In this document: piece by piece, positions 32,842-60,299 of the stretch
Numbering within the stretch: position 1 is the first letter of the stretch
How the letters are laid out: each line of letters starts with the position of its first letter
From: Carposina sasakii
Taxonomy: Eukaryota; Arthropoda; Insecta; Lepidoptera; Carposinidae
Length of the DNA stretch: 64,000 nt
Assembly (NCBI GenBank): GCA_014607495.2
Contig: CP053150.1
Location: forward strand, 14,342,495 to 14,406,494
Reading direction: 5' to 3'
Made by a program: the position numbers and the translations under genes
Notes under the pieces: generated by a model
Databases searched by the model: none
The model's input: the letters and a program-made list of their open reading frames with translations, nothing else
What the model was told of the DNA's origin: nothing

Positions 32842-33257
32842 CAGAGGTCGGAATTAGGTAGAGTCATTTATGTACTTGCATCGAAATGTTGATATTAATG
32901 TGGACCTTCCCAGGATTTCTAATGGACAATCCCGTGTGGCCAACAATATTACAAATAAATAATAATAAAACCCTCAGAGATAGACAAATAAAACAAAGAT
33001 AATTAACATAAAATATTTATTAGTATTTAGGTACATTAGTTCACAATACAAATTATTAATAGTCTTAAGGAAATTCTCATACGCATACTTCAACTATTTT
33101 ATAAATACGAGCAAATACTTTTGCTTCTAGCCTAGACTCGTGAGGTTTTGCTTATTCAAACGGCCCATTAGAATCATTTGAGGCATATCCACTTTATTCT
33201 TTCGCTGTATGAAATCAGTGCAAGTACATAAATGACTCTACCTAATTCCGACCTCTG
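32842..33257. mobile_element. hAT-type MITE nested in family A copy 3
   Basis: TIRs CAGAGGTCGGAATTAGG / CCTAATTCCGACCTCTG continue for about 40 bp (through GTCATTTATGTACTTGCA). The 8-bp duplication ATCATCAT is at 32834-32841 and 33258-33265. 416 bp, non-coding. CAG ends plus an 8-bp duplication point to hAT. Confidence 0.85.
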
Positions 33258-33302
33258 ATCATCATCAATATCATCCATCATAAATTCAGAAATCATTTAC
33301 TA

Positions 33303-33717
33303 TTTTTTTTTTTTTTTTAGTTTATCCCGAAGGAAAGGCATGGGGAACTAAGCCCATACAGCCTAATCATTGTTAAGTAAAATGTATTCTGAATTCATGA
33401 TGGATGGTAATGATGATGATGAATGGAAACGTCGGGAAAATCCTCAAGAACAAGTGTAAAGTTAGTCAAAATGAAAAATTATTGCAGAAACAACTTACAT
33501 GCGCCCATGAAGAGATCGTAATCCGGCTAAAGTATCACTCGGCTTACCTGCGTATAAAACCATGCACACGCACTAGATTCACAGCACAAGTAATCAAAAC
33601 ATAACTTATCTACCAGAAAACATCACTTTACGGACACATGCAAGCCATTTACAAATAATTTTTGATTTTCACAAGAAAATTACACCTGCACCCTTCCAGC
33701 TTTTCCCGCCGAATATT
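33303..33717 (-). mobile_element. Family A retroposon, copy 4 (nested)
   Basis: The T run at 33303-33318 is the poly(A) tail read backwards; the 5' end is at about 33717 (ATTCGGCGGGAAAAGC in minus orientation). The 10-bp duplication TCATTTACTA (33293-33302 and 33718-33727) lies wholly in the sequence of copy 3, which proves nesting. Confidence 0.85.
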
Positions 33718-33912
33718 TCATTTACTAAAGACAATGGCTGTATGGGCTTAGTTCCCCTTGCCTTTTCTCTGGGATAAACTAAACAAAAAAAAAATGACAA
33801 TGACAGTTGGTTGTGACAGCTAAACTAACCTAAAAAGTAAAAACATCAAGAGGGAAATCTAACACTTTTATATTGAATTTTGTCGGTTTTCTTGTTAATA
33901 TACTCTTGTAAG

Positions 33913-34191
33913 ATGGCACAGGGAAAATTAAAAGTGAAAAGTAAACTCCCAGCTGGTGCCAAAGTGAAGAAGGCGAAGAAAGGAAAGGCGGTAACGAAAA
34001 GGAATAATGCGCCAGTGCGCAGTAAGGCTTCCGTGGTGCAAAAGAACAAAATGAAGGCTAATGTTACCAAAATGGTGAACGCTGCGGCTGAGAAACAGTT
34101 AAGGAGTATGGCCACAGAGACCAAGACGTTGTCAGCAGCGCAGAAGCGAGTGGCAGCTGCGCCCACCGCGCCTGCACCAGCGAAGAAATGA
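33913..34191 (+). CDS. UPF0390 / Leydig cell tumour 10 kDa protein homologue
   Basis: A single-exon 92-aa ORF begins MAQGKLKVKSK and continues with a Lys/Ala-rich body (KKAKKGKAVTKRNNAP, then KASVVQKNKMKANVTK). This matches the UPF0390 family (human C19orf53, LYDG10): MAQG start, basic N-terminus, central VVQ(Q/K)xKxKxN block, short length. The family is poorly characterised and probably nuclear or nucleolar from its basic charge. The ATG lies in GTAAGATGG, and AATAAA follows at 34258-34263. The ORF starts about 120 bp after nested family A copies, so its promoter region abuts transposons. No intron seen. A processed copy cannot be excluded, but the frame is intact and no poly(A) tract follows. 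Confidence 0.85.
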   Translation: MAQGKLKVKSKLPAGAKVKKAKKGKAVTKRNNAPVRSKASVVQKNKMKANVTKMVNAAAEKQLRSMATETKTLSAAQKRVAAAPTAPAPAKK

Positions 34192-34269
34192 AATTTCGTT
34201 CTTCTATGTAAATAGTTTTCGAGGCCATGTGATAGCTTTAAGATTGTTGTACAATATAATAAAGACGTC

Positions 34270-35340
34270 ATGGCAAGTAAAGTATACTTTCTGGGATTTC
34301 CAAAGTACCTACTTTTACTTAGACCAAATTGTATACTTGGTGGCAAACACTGTAAATAAAATTATAACACAAATAATGTTAAGAGAACCTTATAAAGTTA
34401 TTAGTAAAGTAATAAATTTATTTAAAAAAAATATTAATATTTTTCTTCCTAACAACCTTAATGGCCTTACGAAAAAACTAAAAGTTGCAATCATACACCA
34501 TTATAATAGGTATGTATTTACTAGTATCTATCAGGCTCTGCAAACTAGGATATTGAATCACTAAGATTCAAGTGGCACATAGAATTAAGTGTCATATTTA
34601 TGAGCCTCCTAAGCAAGCTTACAAGCGGGTTAGACTTGGTACTTATAAACACAACAATAGTGGTGTAGATTTGTTTTGGTTTATGATGTTGATAATATTT
34701 ACTACTAAAAATATTTTTTTAAAGTCCTATTGTTGAATCAAGGTATGTACCTACAAAAATAGAATCTTACTTAGAGTCAGAGGCTGGAACAATTGACTGT
34801 TTATGGTCTTATGTTTTATGTTAACAGAACAGAATAATGGGGTTTGATTTTTCCATTATCAATTATTACTTAACTTTATGCTGGTCATTCCCAAGTATAA
34901 TAATTATATTCTTATATAAAAGTGCTTACACAAATTAGTCCATTAATTAATTACATTAGACATCATACATAGTTGTGTAGATAGGTAGATACATCATTTG
35001 TACCAATTATTTTTAATTTGAGGTTGTTATAATATTAAAAATAAGTATGTACCTACATATTTTTACTCTAAAGCTCAAATTGAGAGAACATTTAAATTGT
35101 CTCACTTTTCAGCATCTTCAATTCATCAGGTTAACATCGGCATTGATGCACAGCACACCTAACGGGTGCAAAATAACCACGTAATTTTATCCATACCAAA
35201 GTTTGCCGTGTCATCCACAAAAGATACCTAAAGATACAGAAGGCGGTGTGCCAATTCTCGAAAAGTCTCGAGTTGGAACGAAGCCGAAACGGAACCGTTG
35301 TAGACGCTCAGAACAAAGCAATAATTACTTTACGGTGACC
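34270..35340. other. Intergenic, nothing recognised
   Basis: AT-rich. The 111-codon ORF spanning 34229-34564 is low-complexity, overlaps the UPF0390 3' UTR and has no domain pattern. Confidence 0.5.
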
Positions 35341-35343
35341 TTA

Positions 35344-35920
35344 GGGGCCATCCATATATTACGTCACAGGTTATGGGGAGAGGGAGGGGGTCGTCATAAT
35401 GACATTGTGTGACAAGGGGGTGGGAGGGGTACTAAATTTCGTGACGTCACATTTTCATTCAATAATCTATACATATAATAAAAATGTAACGGATCGCTGT
35501 CTGTAGGTACTACATGGAAGATATATGAGAAAAAATATTATAGGAGACCTTTATCAACGCAATAGAACCCAAAACGATGATTTTTGGAATTTTTGTCTGT
35601 CGGTTTATCTGTTTGTCTGTGCGTTTGTGCACGCTAATTTCAGAAACGGCTGAACCGATTTCGATGCAGTTTTCAGGAATATATTGTGACAGGTTCCACT
35701 TATAATATAGGCTACTTTTTATCCCGGGAAAATGTTTTTATCCTGGATAATTTAGAAATTTTTCTTTTTTTTTTCTTTATTGTATATAAATTTGCAAAAA
35801 AAGCTAAATGTGACGTCACACTAGGGATGGGGGGTCTCACAAACGTGACCAGTTGTGACAAGGAGGGCGGCAGGGACAAAATATCATGAAATTCGTGTGA
35901 TGTAATTTATGGATGACCCC
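35344..35920. mobile_element. TIR element GGGGCCATCCATA...TATGGATGACCCC, interrupted by Lep1
   Basis: Left GGGGCCATCCATATATTACGTCACA; right TGTGATGTAATTTATGGATGACCCC. TTA stands on both sides (35341-35343, 35921-35923), as in PIF/Harbinger-like MITEs. G-rich subterminal tracts (GGGGAGAGGGAGGGGG and GGGATGGGGGGTC) are also mirrored in layout. The centre is occupied by a Lep1-type repeat. Confidence 0.75.
35466..35795 (+). repeat. Lep1-type repeat nested in TIR element
   Basis: Starts TCTATACATATAATAAAAATG and includes AACGGATCGCTGTCTG, ATTTCGATGCAGTTTTCAGG and TAGGCTACTTTTTATCCCGG. The usual CACGCGGACG hairpin end is missing, so the copy is 3'-truncated or its end has decayed. The right limit is approximate. 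Confidence 0.65.
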
Positions 35921-35923
35921 TTA

Positions 35924-36960
35924 GACGGTGACGTATTTAGACACATTTCAGCACGAGACAGATATTTGTTTTTATTTTGTCATACTCGCGACCGATGCGT
36001 GCTTATTACTCAAGTGGTAAGTATATAAATATTTCTTCGCACAGCGTTTCGTTAACGGTTCGTTAGTGGTTGCGTTTCGGCTCAAAAATTTTCAAGAATT
36101 GACCCCCGCCCGCGTATCGTCTATCTCAGTGGTTCCCAAAGTGGTCCAGGTGGACCCCCAGGGATCTACAAGAGACTCGATGGGGGTCTACGTTGGCGTG
36201 GAAAAATGGGATTACACAGTTAATTTGTATGTTGTGTTAGCATGTAGAGGGTCAAAAAGTGAAGGGTGAAAAATGAAAGTTTGGGAACCCCTCTATCTTT
36301 TTTAACAGCTGTTCACAGTGATGTTCACTCAATGAAACTTAACAAATAGAAGTGGCATAATGCCTTGTTGGACGTAAACGTAAAGTGACGATCACTATGA
36401 ACTGACAAAAAAGATAGCCGATAGGCCTGCTGATTAGTCGCAGGCTGGTGAGCAGGCGGCGCTGCGGCGGCGGCGGCGCGGGCGTCATGCTGATGTTTGC
36501 CATGGTCACGCCACGTAGTATTCGTCGGACTAGTAGGTACACCCAATAAATAATAAAAAGCTGGTAATATTGCTAAAAGTAACTAGAGCTATAACATAGG
36601 TATATTGTAAACTAGATGTTGCGCGCTACTTCGTCGTCCACGTGAACTACAAACCCATCTCTGTACTCCAATTTCAGGAAGATTGATTGAGTAAAATGCG
36701 CGAACAAATAAACTTGCTATCTGTAATATTAGTTAGAATTAAAATTAAGATGAAAGTTGGTGAAAATTCATGTTTGCTTTCAGACAGAAAACGCTAGCAA
36801 TAACTACTGAACGGATTATGATGAATTGGCAAATATGTAGTTTATGTATCAGAACAATACAAGGCTAGTTAGTTTACGTAGATAAAGTTGGGGGCGGAGT
36901 CAGACCGATAGATAGACACATGTTATTTTTGTATACCTATTTAGGTACATACCTACACTG
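35924..36960. other. Intergenic; GC-rich possible exon near 36420-36525
   Basis: A minus-strand ATG at about 36502 opens a frame reading MANISMTPAPPPPQRR, in a GC-rich patch with good codon look, but no convincing donor follows. The rest is AT-rich; 36120-36300 contains AGTGGTTCCCAAAGTGG...GTTTGGGAACCCCT, inverted ends of a hAT-like relic. Confidence 0.4.
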
Positions 36961-37220
36961 TATCATCATCATCCTATTGCAGTCCACTGCTGGACGTAGG
37001 CCTCCCCCAGGGCACGCAACACGGCTACTGCCACAGGGGGGTTTTGCCCATAGTCACCACGCTGGGCAGGCGGGTTGGTGACCGTAGTTTGTATTTTGGA
37101 CTATGTTGTCAACACGGGAGGTGCTGCTGCCCACCTCCCGGAAACCCTTAATCGCCTCGTAGAATACCCACGGGCAGACATGAGGTGGTACGAATTCTAC
37201 TCTGCCGGCACCACGCGGCC
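36961..37220 (-). repeat. RTE-type LINE 3' end fragment, copy 2
   Basis: Minus-orientation match of 16760-17042 (ATCATCATCATCC tail, CAGTCCACTGCTGGACG, CACGCTGGGCAGGCGGG, GGAGGTGCTGCTGCCC), about 90% alike by eye. It adjoins but is separate from the RTE insertion at 37286-38811. Confidence 0.65.
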
Positions 37221-37273
37221 ACTATATACTTACATACACTATATACTTATACAGTGTATACTTACATCCAAAT

Positions 37274-37285
37274 GCATTTAGTATA
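37274..37285. repeat. 12-bp target duplication, left (RTE)
   Basis: GCATTTAGTATA, identical to 38812-38823. Confidence 0.85.
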
Positions 37286-37397
37286 TATATAGGTATTATA
37301 TAATAAGCCATTTATTCCATATTTCAACTTTACATTTCAAATGTTGTTAGTAAGTAGTTTATTAGTAAGTTTGTTTAAATTATGTGAGTACCTAGTG

Positions 37398-37904
37398 TTA
37401 GTTTGTATCTGTGACTGAAATATGGACCCCTGTAAGGGTAAAGGCCTCCTCCATCTTCTTCCATAACTCTCTGTCTTTACCAGAGTTCATCCAGTCGTAT
37501 CCTACAACTTGAGTTAAATCATCAGCCCACCGTCTCGTTGGTCTTCCTACATTTCTTTTCCCTGATGGGCCTCTCCATCTTGTTGTTTCAATGGTCCATC
37601 TTTTGTCTGTATATCGTGAGATGTGCCCGGCCCACTTCCATTTAAGTGTGAGTGCATGGATAAGAGCAATTGCAACTTTTGTTTTTTGTCTGATGGTCGC
37701 ATTCTTTACTTTTTGAATTTTCCTTATCTTCAACATGCTCCTCTCCATTGCTGATTGTGTGCATTTAATTTGTTGTCTTACTTTGTTTGTGTATATCCAG
37801 GTTTGGCAACCGTATAGTAAGCATGGTAATAGACATGTATCAAACACAACCTTTTTTAGATGCATGCTGTAGTTTCCTTTCAAGACCTCTTTCAGTGACG
37901 TGCT
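37398..37904 (-). pseudogene. RTE C-terminal coding segment (forward part)
   Basis: The minus frame reads (S)LKEVLKGNYSMHLKKVVFD... then LLYGCQTWIYTN and, near the end, VGRPTRRWADDLTQVVG, the conserved C-terminus of RTE-type endonuclease-reverse transcriptases. It ends at a stop at 37398-37400. It lacks the RT core, which is inverted next to it. About 110 bp of 3' UTR precede the duplication. Confidence 0.8.
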
Positions 37905-38811
37905 AACTCAACATCTGTCACATTTATTCAACATGGTGCTGGACACAGAGACACTACCCGAACAATGGTGCACATCAGACATAATCCTGCTTTACAAGAA
38001 AGAAAACCCTTTAGACATAGGGAATTATAGGCCCATCAGCCTACTAGTCAGCACTCACAAATTATTCTCATCTATACTTCTGGAAAGATTAGGGCAAGAT
38101 ATTGATCGTTTACAACCAAAAGAGCAAGCAGGTTTCAGGTCGGGATTTAGCACACTGAACCATATACAGACACTAGAACAAATTATAGAAAAATACCAAG
38201 AGTTTAACAAACCCCTGTATCTAGCTTTCATTGATTACAGCAAGGCCTTCGACAGCATCAGTCACTGCTCAATATGGAACGCACTTCAGTGTTCAAATGT
38301 TAATAGTAAATATATTAACATTTTAAAATATATATACACAAACAGTACGAGTAAAGTCAAATTAGAAAAAAGAGGAGAAGATATAAGCATAGAAAGAGGA
38401 GTTAGACAGGGGGACCCTCTGTCCCCAAAGCTCTTTATTGTTGTACTCGAATATGTGTTTCAGAAGCTAGACTGATCAAGCAAGGGAGTGCTAATAAACG
38501 GGTGCTATCTAAACCATCTAAGGTTTGCAGACGACATAGTCATAATTGCTGAAATCTCGAAAGACCTAGAGGAAATGATGAGATCACTTGATGATGAAAG
38601 TTCTAAAATCGGTTTAGAAATGAATGCAAACAAAACAAAGTTAATGACTAACAGCCATAAAAGATCCATAGAAATAAAAGGTAATAATATAGAATATGTC
38701 AACAGCTATGTATATTTGGGGAAAAAATTATCATTTAACAAGTTCAAAAATGAAGAGGAAATAACAAGAAGAATCAACATAACTTGGAAGAAATTTTGGT
38801 CACTGAAAGAG
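37903..38811 (+). pseudogene. RTE reverse transcriptase segment (inverted part)
   Basis: Frame from about 37903: a NYRPISLL block, motif A (FIDYSKAFDS), motif B (GVRQGDPLSPKLF), an in-frame TGA at 38473-38475, then LRFADDIVI (motif C) and SYVYLGKKLSF. It ends after WSLKEA, where it meets the duplicated target site. The EN domain is absent through 5' truncation. The premature stop makes it a pseudogene apart from the inversion. Confidence 0.85.
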
Positions 38812-38823
38812 GCATTTAGTATA
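38812..38823. repeat. 12-bp target duplication, right (RTE)
   Basis: GCATTTAGTATA, identical to 37274-37285. Confidence 0.85.
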
Positions 38824-41548
38824 AAGCGGTCATTTATCATAAACATACACTCCAATTTTATTTATCTATACCTATAGGTACAGAAGAGTTGCTAAGTGAT
38901 TCCCCCATTTAAGCAGCTCCGGTGTAGTGACCAGCGAACCAGGAGCACAACGCTGGTACACTATCTTAATGGACGGTGCATGGTCCCATTAAAAAACCCA
39001 TCACTGTATCCATACTGTGACAGATATGTGCCGATTTCTCCGATTAAGTGTAATATATTCACGGTGTGCAGAGGGGGGCGTGCGGCTAATGACACGACAT
39101 TGCACATATATTATTTTTTATCGCGAATTTTAAACTGGTTGGATGCGTGTCCCGCTTCCCCGCCGTTGCCCGTGTGACTCGCACATAGTTCACCGCCCCC
39201 CGCGCTAATCATTGACGCAACACAAAGGGACCAATGTTGTGGTGCGCCCAGACACGGCTATGTCTGTGTTCTGTGGTGAGTATGAACTAGTCTCTACATA
39301 CTCAATTATATAAAAAAGGAACAGGCCACTAATTATCCTGCAAGTTTCTTATCGCAAAAAATCTCGATGTCCTCTACTCTAGGTGCCTGAAAAGTTCTGT
39401 TGAAATCTGTTCAGTCACATGATTAAATTTTATATAATATGCAGAGTCGAAAAATAGTCTAGATACGGTCTTTTTGTAAAAAAAAAGCATTTAAATTGAT
39501 ACGCTGAAAAAGTATTTGAAAAAGCGACCCATTTTACGTATCTTTAAATCCCTGTTCTAATTTTGTACGAGTACCTATAAATATTGAAGTCGAAAAGTAC
39601 AACAAATCTACTCAGAATACACAGAATAGATAGAGCTCGTTGATGTCTTTTGTACGGAGCTGCGCGTGCGCCCCATAGCGACGCGCACGCACTTTAGCAT
39701 GTACGAGCGAGCATGTAAGGTAGGTAGATTAACTTTGTAAATAATTTTGCACCTATATTTGTGAATCATGAATAAGTAAGTATTTTATACTTAATCTGTA
39801 GGTAACATAACCGTAGATAAAACGACGACATTAAATTGAACGCAATTGATCCAACGTGAGTTTTCTTAAAGTACCTATAATTTTCTAGTTTGATATATTA
39901 TTTAAGAACACCTAAATGGAGTCGGACAATGGAGCTTTACCCTCAGGTGTAAAGTGATATTTTGTAGGTCGGAGTTATGCTCGAAAAAAAAAATATACTT
40001 ACCGGATTTTTACTAATCTTGGGTGTTTTTCCAATACCTATTTCCCGCCATATCAGAGATGTACTAATGTATAATTGGTGTATAAACCTAATAAGAATAT
40101 CTTAATTGAATTAGAAATATAGAAAGAGTATGCATGTAATGCGCAGTTTACGAGTGCGCTGAGTGGACCATGCGGTGATGGCCACATAGGTCAGTTGGTG
40201 CGAATAGTACTGGTTGAGCATGGACTCCTGAAGCTACTGGCGAACGCAAGTTTTAACTTATTGTTTCATTAGTTTCAGTGATTTTTTTGCAAGGCTTCTC
40301 AAGTTACGTTATACATCGGTAGGTTTAAGTTGATAAGGTGCGTTTAGGTGTGCTGTAAAGCTCTAGAGAGTTCATCATGCTTTTTCGCGTCTATTGTGCT
40401 ACTGCCTTAATTTAAAAATGTACTTATATGAAATATCGGAAGAGCTTTTGCTGTTAGTATAATAAAATTTATGTTAAAGTTTAATCATCAATCACCTTGA
40501 AAAAGCTCCCATGACATGTAATAAAACCTTATAAGAGTTATAAGTACGCGTCTTCTTCATGTACGAGTATGATGGAGGGGTGCTAGTTACAGAACATGCC
40601 ATCATCCGAATGAAAAAATGATGAACTAATTAAGAGGTTTCATACAAATTGCACTCGGTGAATGCCGAAGTGCTATTTCCTCTCCAAAGAGACTACATTT
40701 CAGAACTCTTCTATGGCAAACTACAAGCAAAGCCACGGGTGACAGCCAGCAAATAAGCGTGAGCGGACTAACCGTCCATGCTTATTTGCGACGAGGTCAG
40801 CCCCCCCCCTGACGGATTTCTCGCGGTTGCCGTCGGGAGCCTGCGACAGATCGGATCCGGTTCTGCAGCCTGCACCAGTGCCGTGAAAGTGAACTCTGCG
40901 CACAGAGTGCCTGCGCAGCTGCGCAAATTGAGCCTGTGAATGAACCGATTGATTTTTACTTGCGTTGCTTTTAATATTTGCTATGAAGAGATATGATATG
41001 CTGTTAGATAAATTAGTATTTAGGTATATTTATCCTGTTCAATAGTAGTTTATAATAAAATAGAATATTAAGGTAAATTAAATAGGTAACTTAAGGATTT
41101 TGGAGTAGGTAACAGGTTGATTTGAAGGCTCTAGCTAGGTGCAAGATGTGAAATGTTCCATGTCGATAAAATAGAGTCATAGCTTGAACCTGTAAGCTCT
41201 GCAAGTAAGCCCAATCCTAAATTCTAAGGAAAACAAGGTTGACTTACCGTTATAATTATGGGTTTAGTTAAACCAGTTTGGTAATATATGTCTCAAGGTC
41301 ATATAGGTGCAAAATAGACATATTTATTACATGACGTTATAACAACATCATTATAACAAGATGTTACCGATAACTGGCTCTGAAAGCCCGGATATTATAT
41401 GTATGTATGACCTAAATGTAAGATTTAGCAATCACCGAGAGCTTTTGGTTATTTTACGGTTTAGGGAATCAGGTGATAACTGACCGATGTAGTTCGCCCA
41501 GCCAAACCTGCATCCGAAGTTTACTTCCTGTTGGATCCTTGTTGACTT
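38824..41548. other. Intergenic / lowfat upstream region, no supported gene
   Basis: AT-rich with GC-rich islands at 39060-39260 and 40780-40930. The second holds AAATAAGC...GCTTATTT with a 21-base spacer and CTGCGCAGCTGCGCA. A 93-codon ORF (38896-39177) and a 60-codon minus ORF (40721-40903) lack family features. Promoter elements of lowfat may lie here but none is clear. Confidence 0.45.
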
Positions 41549-41683
41549 TTGGCATGTGGACTCAGGGTTCAGAGCTGGGGTGGTCGCGCGGCGGCGCGGG
41601 GCCATCGCAGGCAGTCAGTGCGCAGCCGGCGGCGCAGTCGCACGCGCCGCAGCCCGGACGGCGAGGCTCCAAGTCGCCGCCCC

Positions 41684-58521
<16,838 letters not shown>

Positions 58522-58903
58522 TCTCTACAAACACGCACTTTGTTATTATTAAGTATAGTTTATAGTTTAACATACTTGATGTTTTATTTATGTAACCTTC
58601 GAGTAACCAAGCCTATAATGTGCAAAGCTGTAATTGTCGAGTGGATTTAATTAAAATTTGTACTAACATTAATTAATAGATAGTAACAGGTACAGCTACA
58701 GTTTAGTAAGAGAACACAAATAATAATAGAGCCGGCATAAATGTAGAAGTTTCCTCTAGAATTGATTACGAGCTGAACAGTATAAGGTTTGAAGGGCCTA
58801 TAGTTTGCACCTCTCAGGCTTTCGACAGTGTAGTGCAAGTAGCCAAAGTTATAGACATAATCCATTACAGTAGTTTTAATTCCCTAAATAACATAAGAAT
58901 AAA

Positions 58904-60009
58904 AAAAAATCCATATTTCCTAATTAAATAGAGGAAATAATATAAATATACTCATACCACTTACTTAGCTTGCTATAAATAGAATTCTACAACCTATCTT
59001 CCACATTACATTAATCTTCTAAAACCTAAAATACCCTTTTTGGCCTTTGCCCTTTCTTTCCACGCTCAAGACTTTTTGCTAATGTAGAAATAACGTATAA
59101 AGTTATAGTTTCTAAGGTCTTAACTGGAAATTCAAACAGCTTCCAGAACAGGAAATAATTACAAACTCGGAATATAAAGACATATCAAGTACCCCGTCGT
59201 TAAAGAGCTACATTAGAACCAATGAAGAAACTTGTACAACGGGAAACTTGATGTACCTAAGCAGCAAACTAAACACTAGAGTTTTACCTCCACCTTTGCA
59301 AATCTATGCAATTAGAGGAAATGGACTGAAAAAAAAATTGAAACTCCGTCGCCATAACTAAAAACAACTGAAAAGACTCCTTAATGGAACTTTTTACTAC
59401 ATATTGAAATTACAGCAGTCATATCTACGTAAGTCAAGCAATAGAAAGTGTCAAAGTGGGAGAGCAGAACAGAGACCCTAAAATTACAAGCAAACCATAG
59501 CATCACCAGAGTGTTCCTAGTTGCCACCGTAGATACCAAACCAACTGGTTGCGTCACCACTAGTCCCATTAACTCCCCAAGCTGGTCCCTAGCAACAAAG
59601 TGTTCCAGGCCCCTAGCAGCCGGCTCCCACGGCGCGCGCCAACGCGTGTCAACTCGCAGGCGAACGCCCGCTAAAACAATGCATACATCATATTTTAGAA
59701 ACACATGCAGGCTTCTAGTAAGTACACCGAAGTGCAACTAGTAAGAAACGCATGCGCAGGTTAATAGCCTTTCCTTAAAGTATTTGTAAAGGATTTGTCA
59801 GAAAACCCAATCAAAAGCTATCGCAAAATAGGATTTTTAGAGCTATTTATATAGCTAACCTACATATCTTATGAAGGTGTCTCTACTTCTAAATCTGTGT
59901 CTAATTAAAAGCTTCATAAGATGAGGGAGGAGCTTTATTTTTTTTGCAAAATGTGAAAAAAGAACCATATTAAAAGCATAAAACACGGCACAATACCATT
60001 ATTATTAAA
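58904..60009. other. Intergenic, no supported gene
   Basis: AT-rich. 59470-59740 is more balanced in composition and open on both strands (97 aa plus, 118 aa minus), but with no domain pattern, splice context or recognised repeat. Confidence 0.45.
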
Positions 60010-60299
60010 CTATCGGACGCCCGTGAATCCGTCCGCGTGGAATACAGAAAAAAAACAAAATATCGAAATTATCCGGCATAAAAACATTCCTGAAAACTGC
60101 ATCGAAATCGGTTCAGCCATTTCTGAGATTAGCGTGCACAAATGCACAAACAAACAGACAAACCGACAAACAGACAAAAATTAAAAAAAAACATTGTTTT
60201 GGGTACTATTGCGTTGATAAAGGTATTCTATAATATTTTTTCTTATATATCTTCTATGTACAGACAGCGATCCGTTATCTTTTTATTATATGTATAGAT
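60010..60299 (-). repeat. Lep1-type Helitron-like repeat, near complete
   Basis: Left CTATCGGACGCCCGTGAATC (the hairpin end, complemented); internal TGCATCGAAATCGGTTCAGC and CAAACAGACAAACCGACAAA; right CGATCCGTTATCTTTTTATT and ATGTATAGA. Confidence 0.72.

Larger units (their letters stand above)
32546..33794 (+). mobile_element. Family A retroposon, copy 3 (host of two nested insertions)
   Basis: The left part starts TCGGCGGGAAAAGCTGG. The body is interrupted by a hAT-type element (32842-33257), then resumes and is interrupted again by family A copy 4 (33303-33717). It resumes at 33728 with AAGACAATGGCTGTATGGG and ends GGGATAAACTAAAC plus a poly(A) tail at 33794. An imperfect TGACAG(A/T)TGG lies on both flanks. 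Confidence 0.8.
37286..38811 (-). mobile_element. 5'-truncated RTE LINE with internal inversion (twin priming)
   Basis: The 3' segment (37286-about 37903, minus) and the upstream RT segment (about 37903-38811, plus) face opposite ways but lie within one 12-bp duplication. The outer end of the RT segment and the inner end of the 3' segment share GTCACTGAAAGAGG, where the two parts of the original ORF join. This is the product expected when a second primer copies element RNA from an internal site. Confidence 0.85.

Noticed and set aside
33303..33794. MITE with ~65-bp inverted ends (TTTATCCCGAAGG ... CTCTGGGATAAAC)
   Set aside because: The right 'end' is the resumed tail of an older family A copy; TCATTTACTA flanks 33303-33717 and other copies lack inverted ends.
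33846..34346. 166-codon minus-strand ORF over the UPF0390 gene
   Set aside because: Mirror of the Lys/Ala-rich plus-strand gene; Phe/Leu-rich product without family features.
34229..34564. 111-codon ORF downstream of the UPF0390 gene
   Set aside because: AT-rich, overlaps the 3' UTR and poly(A) signal, no recognisable motifs.
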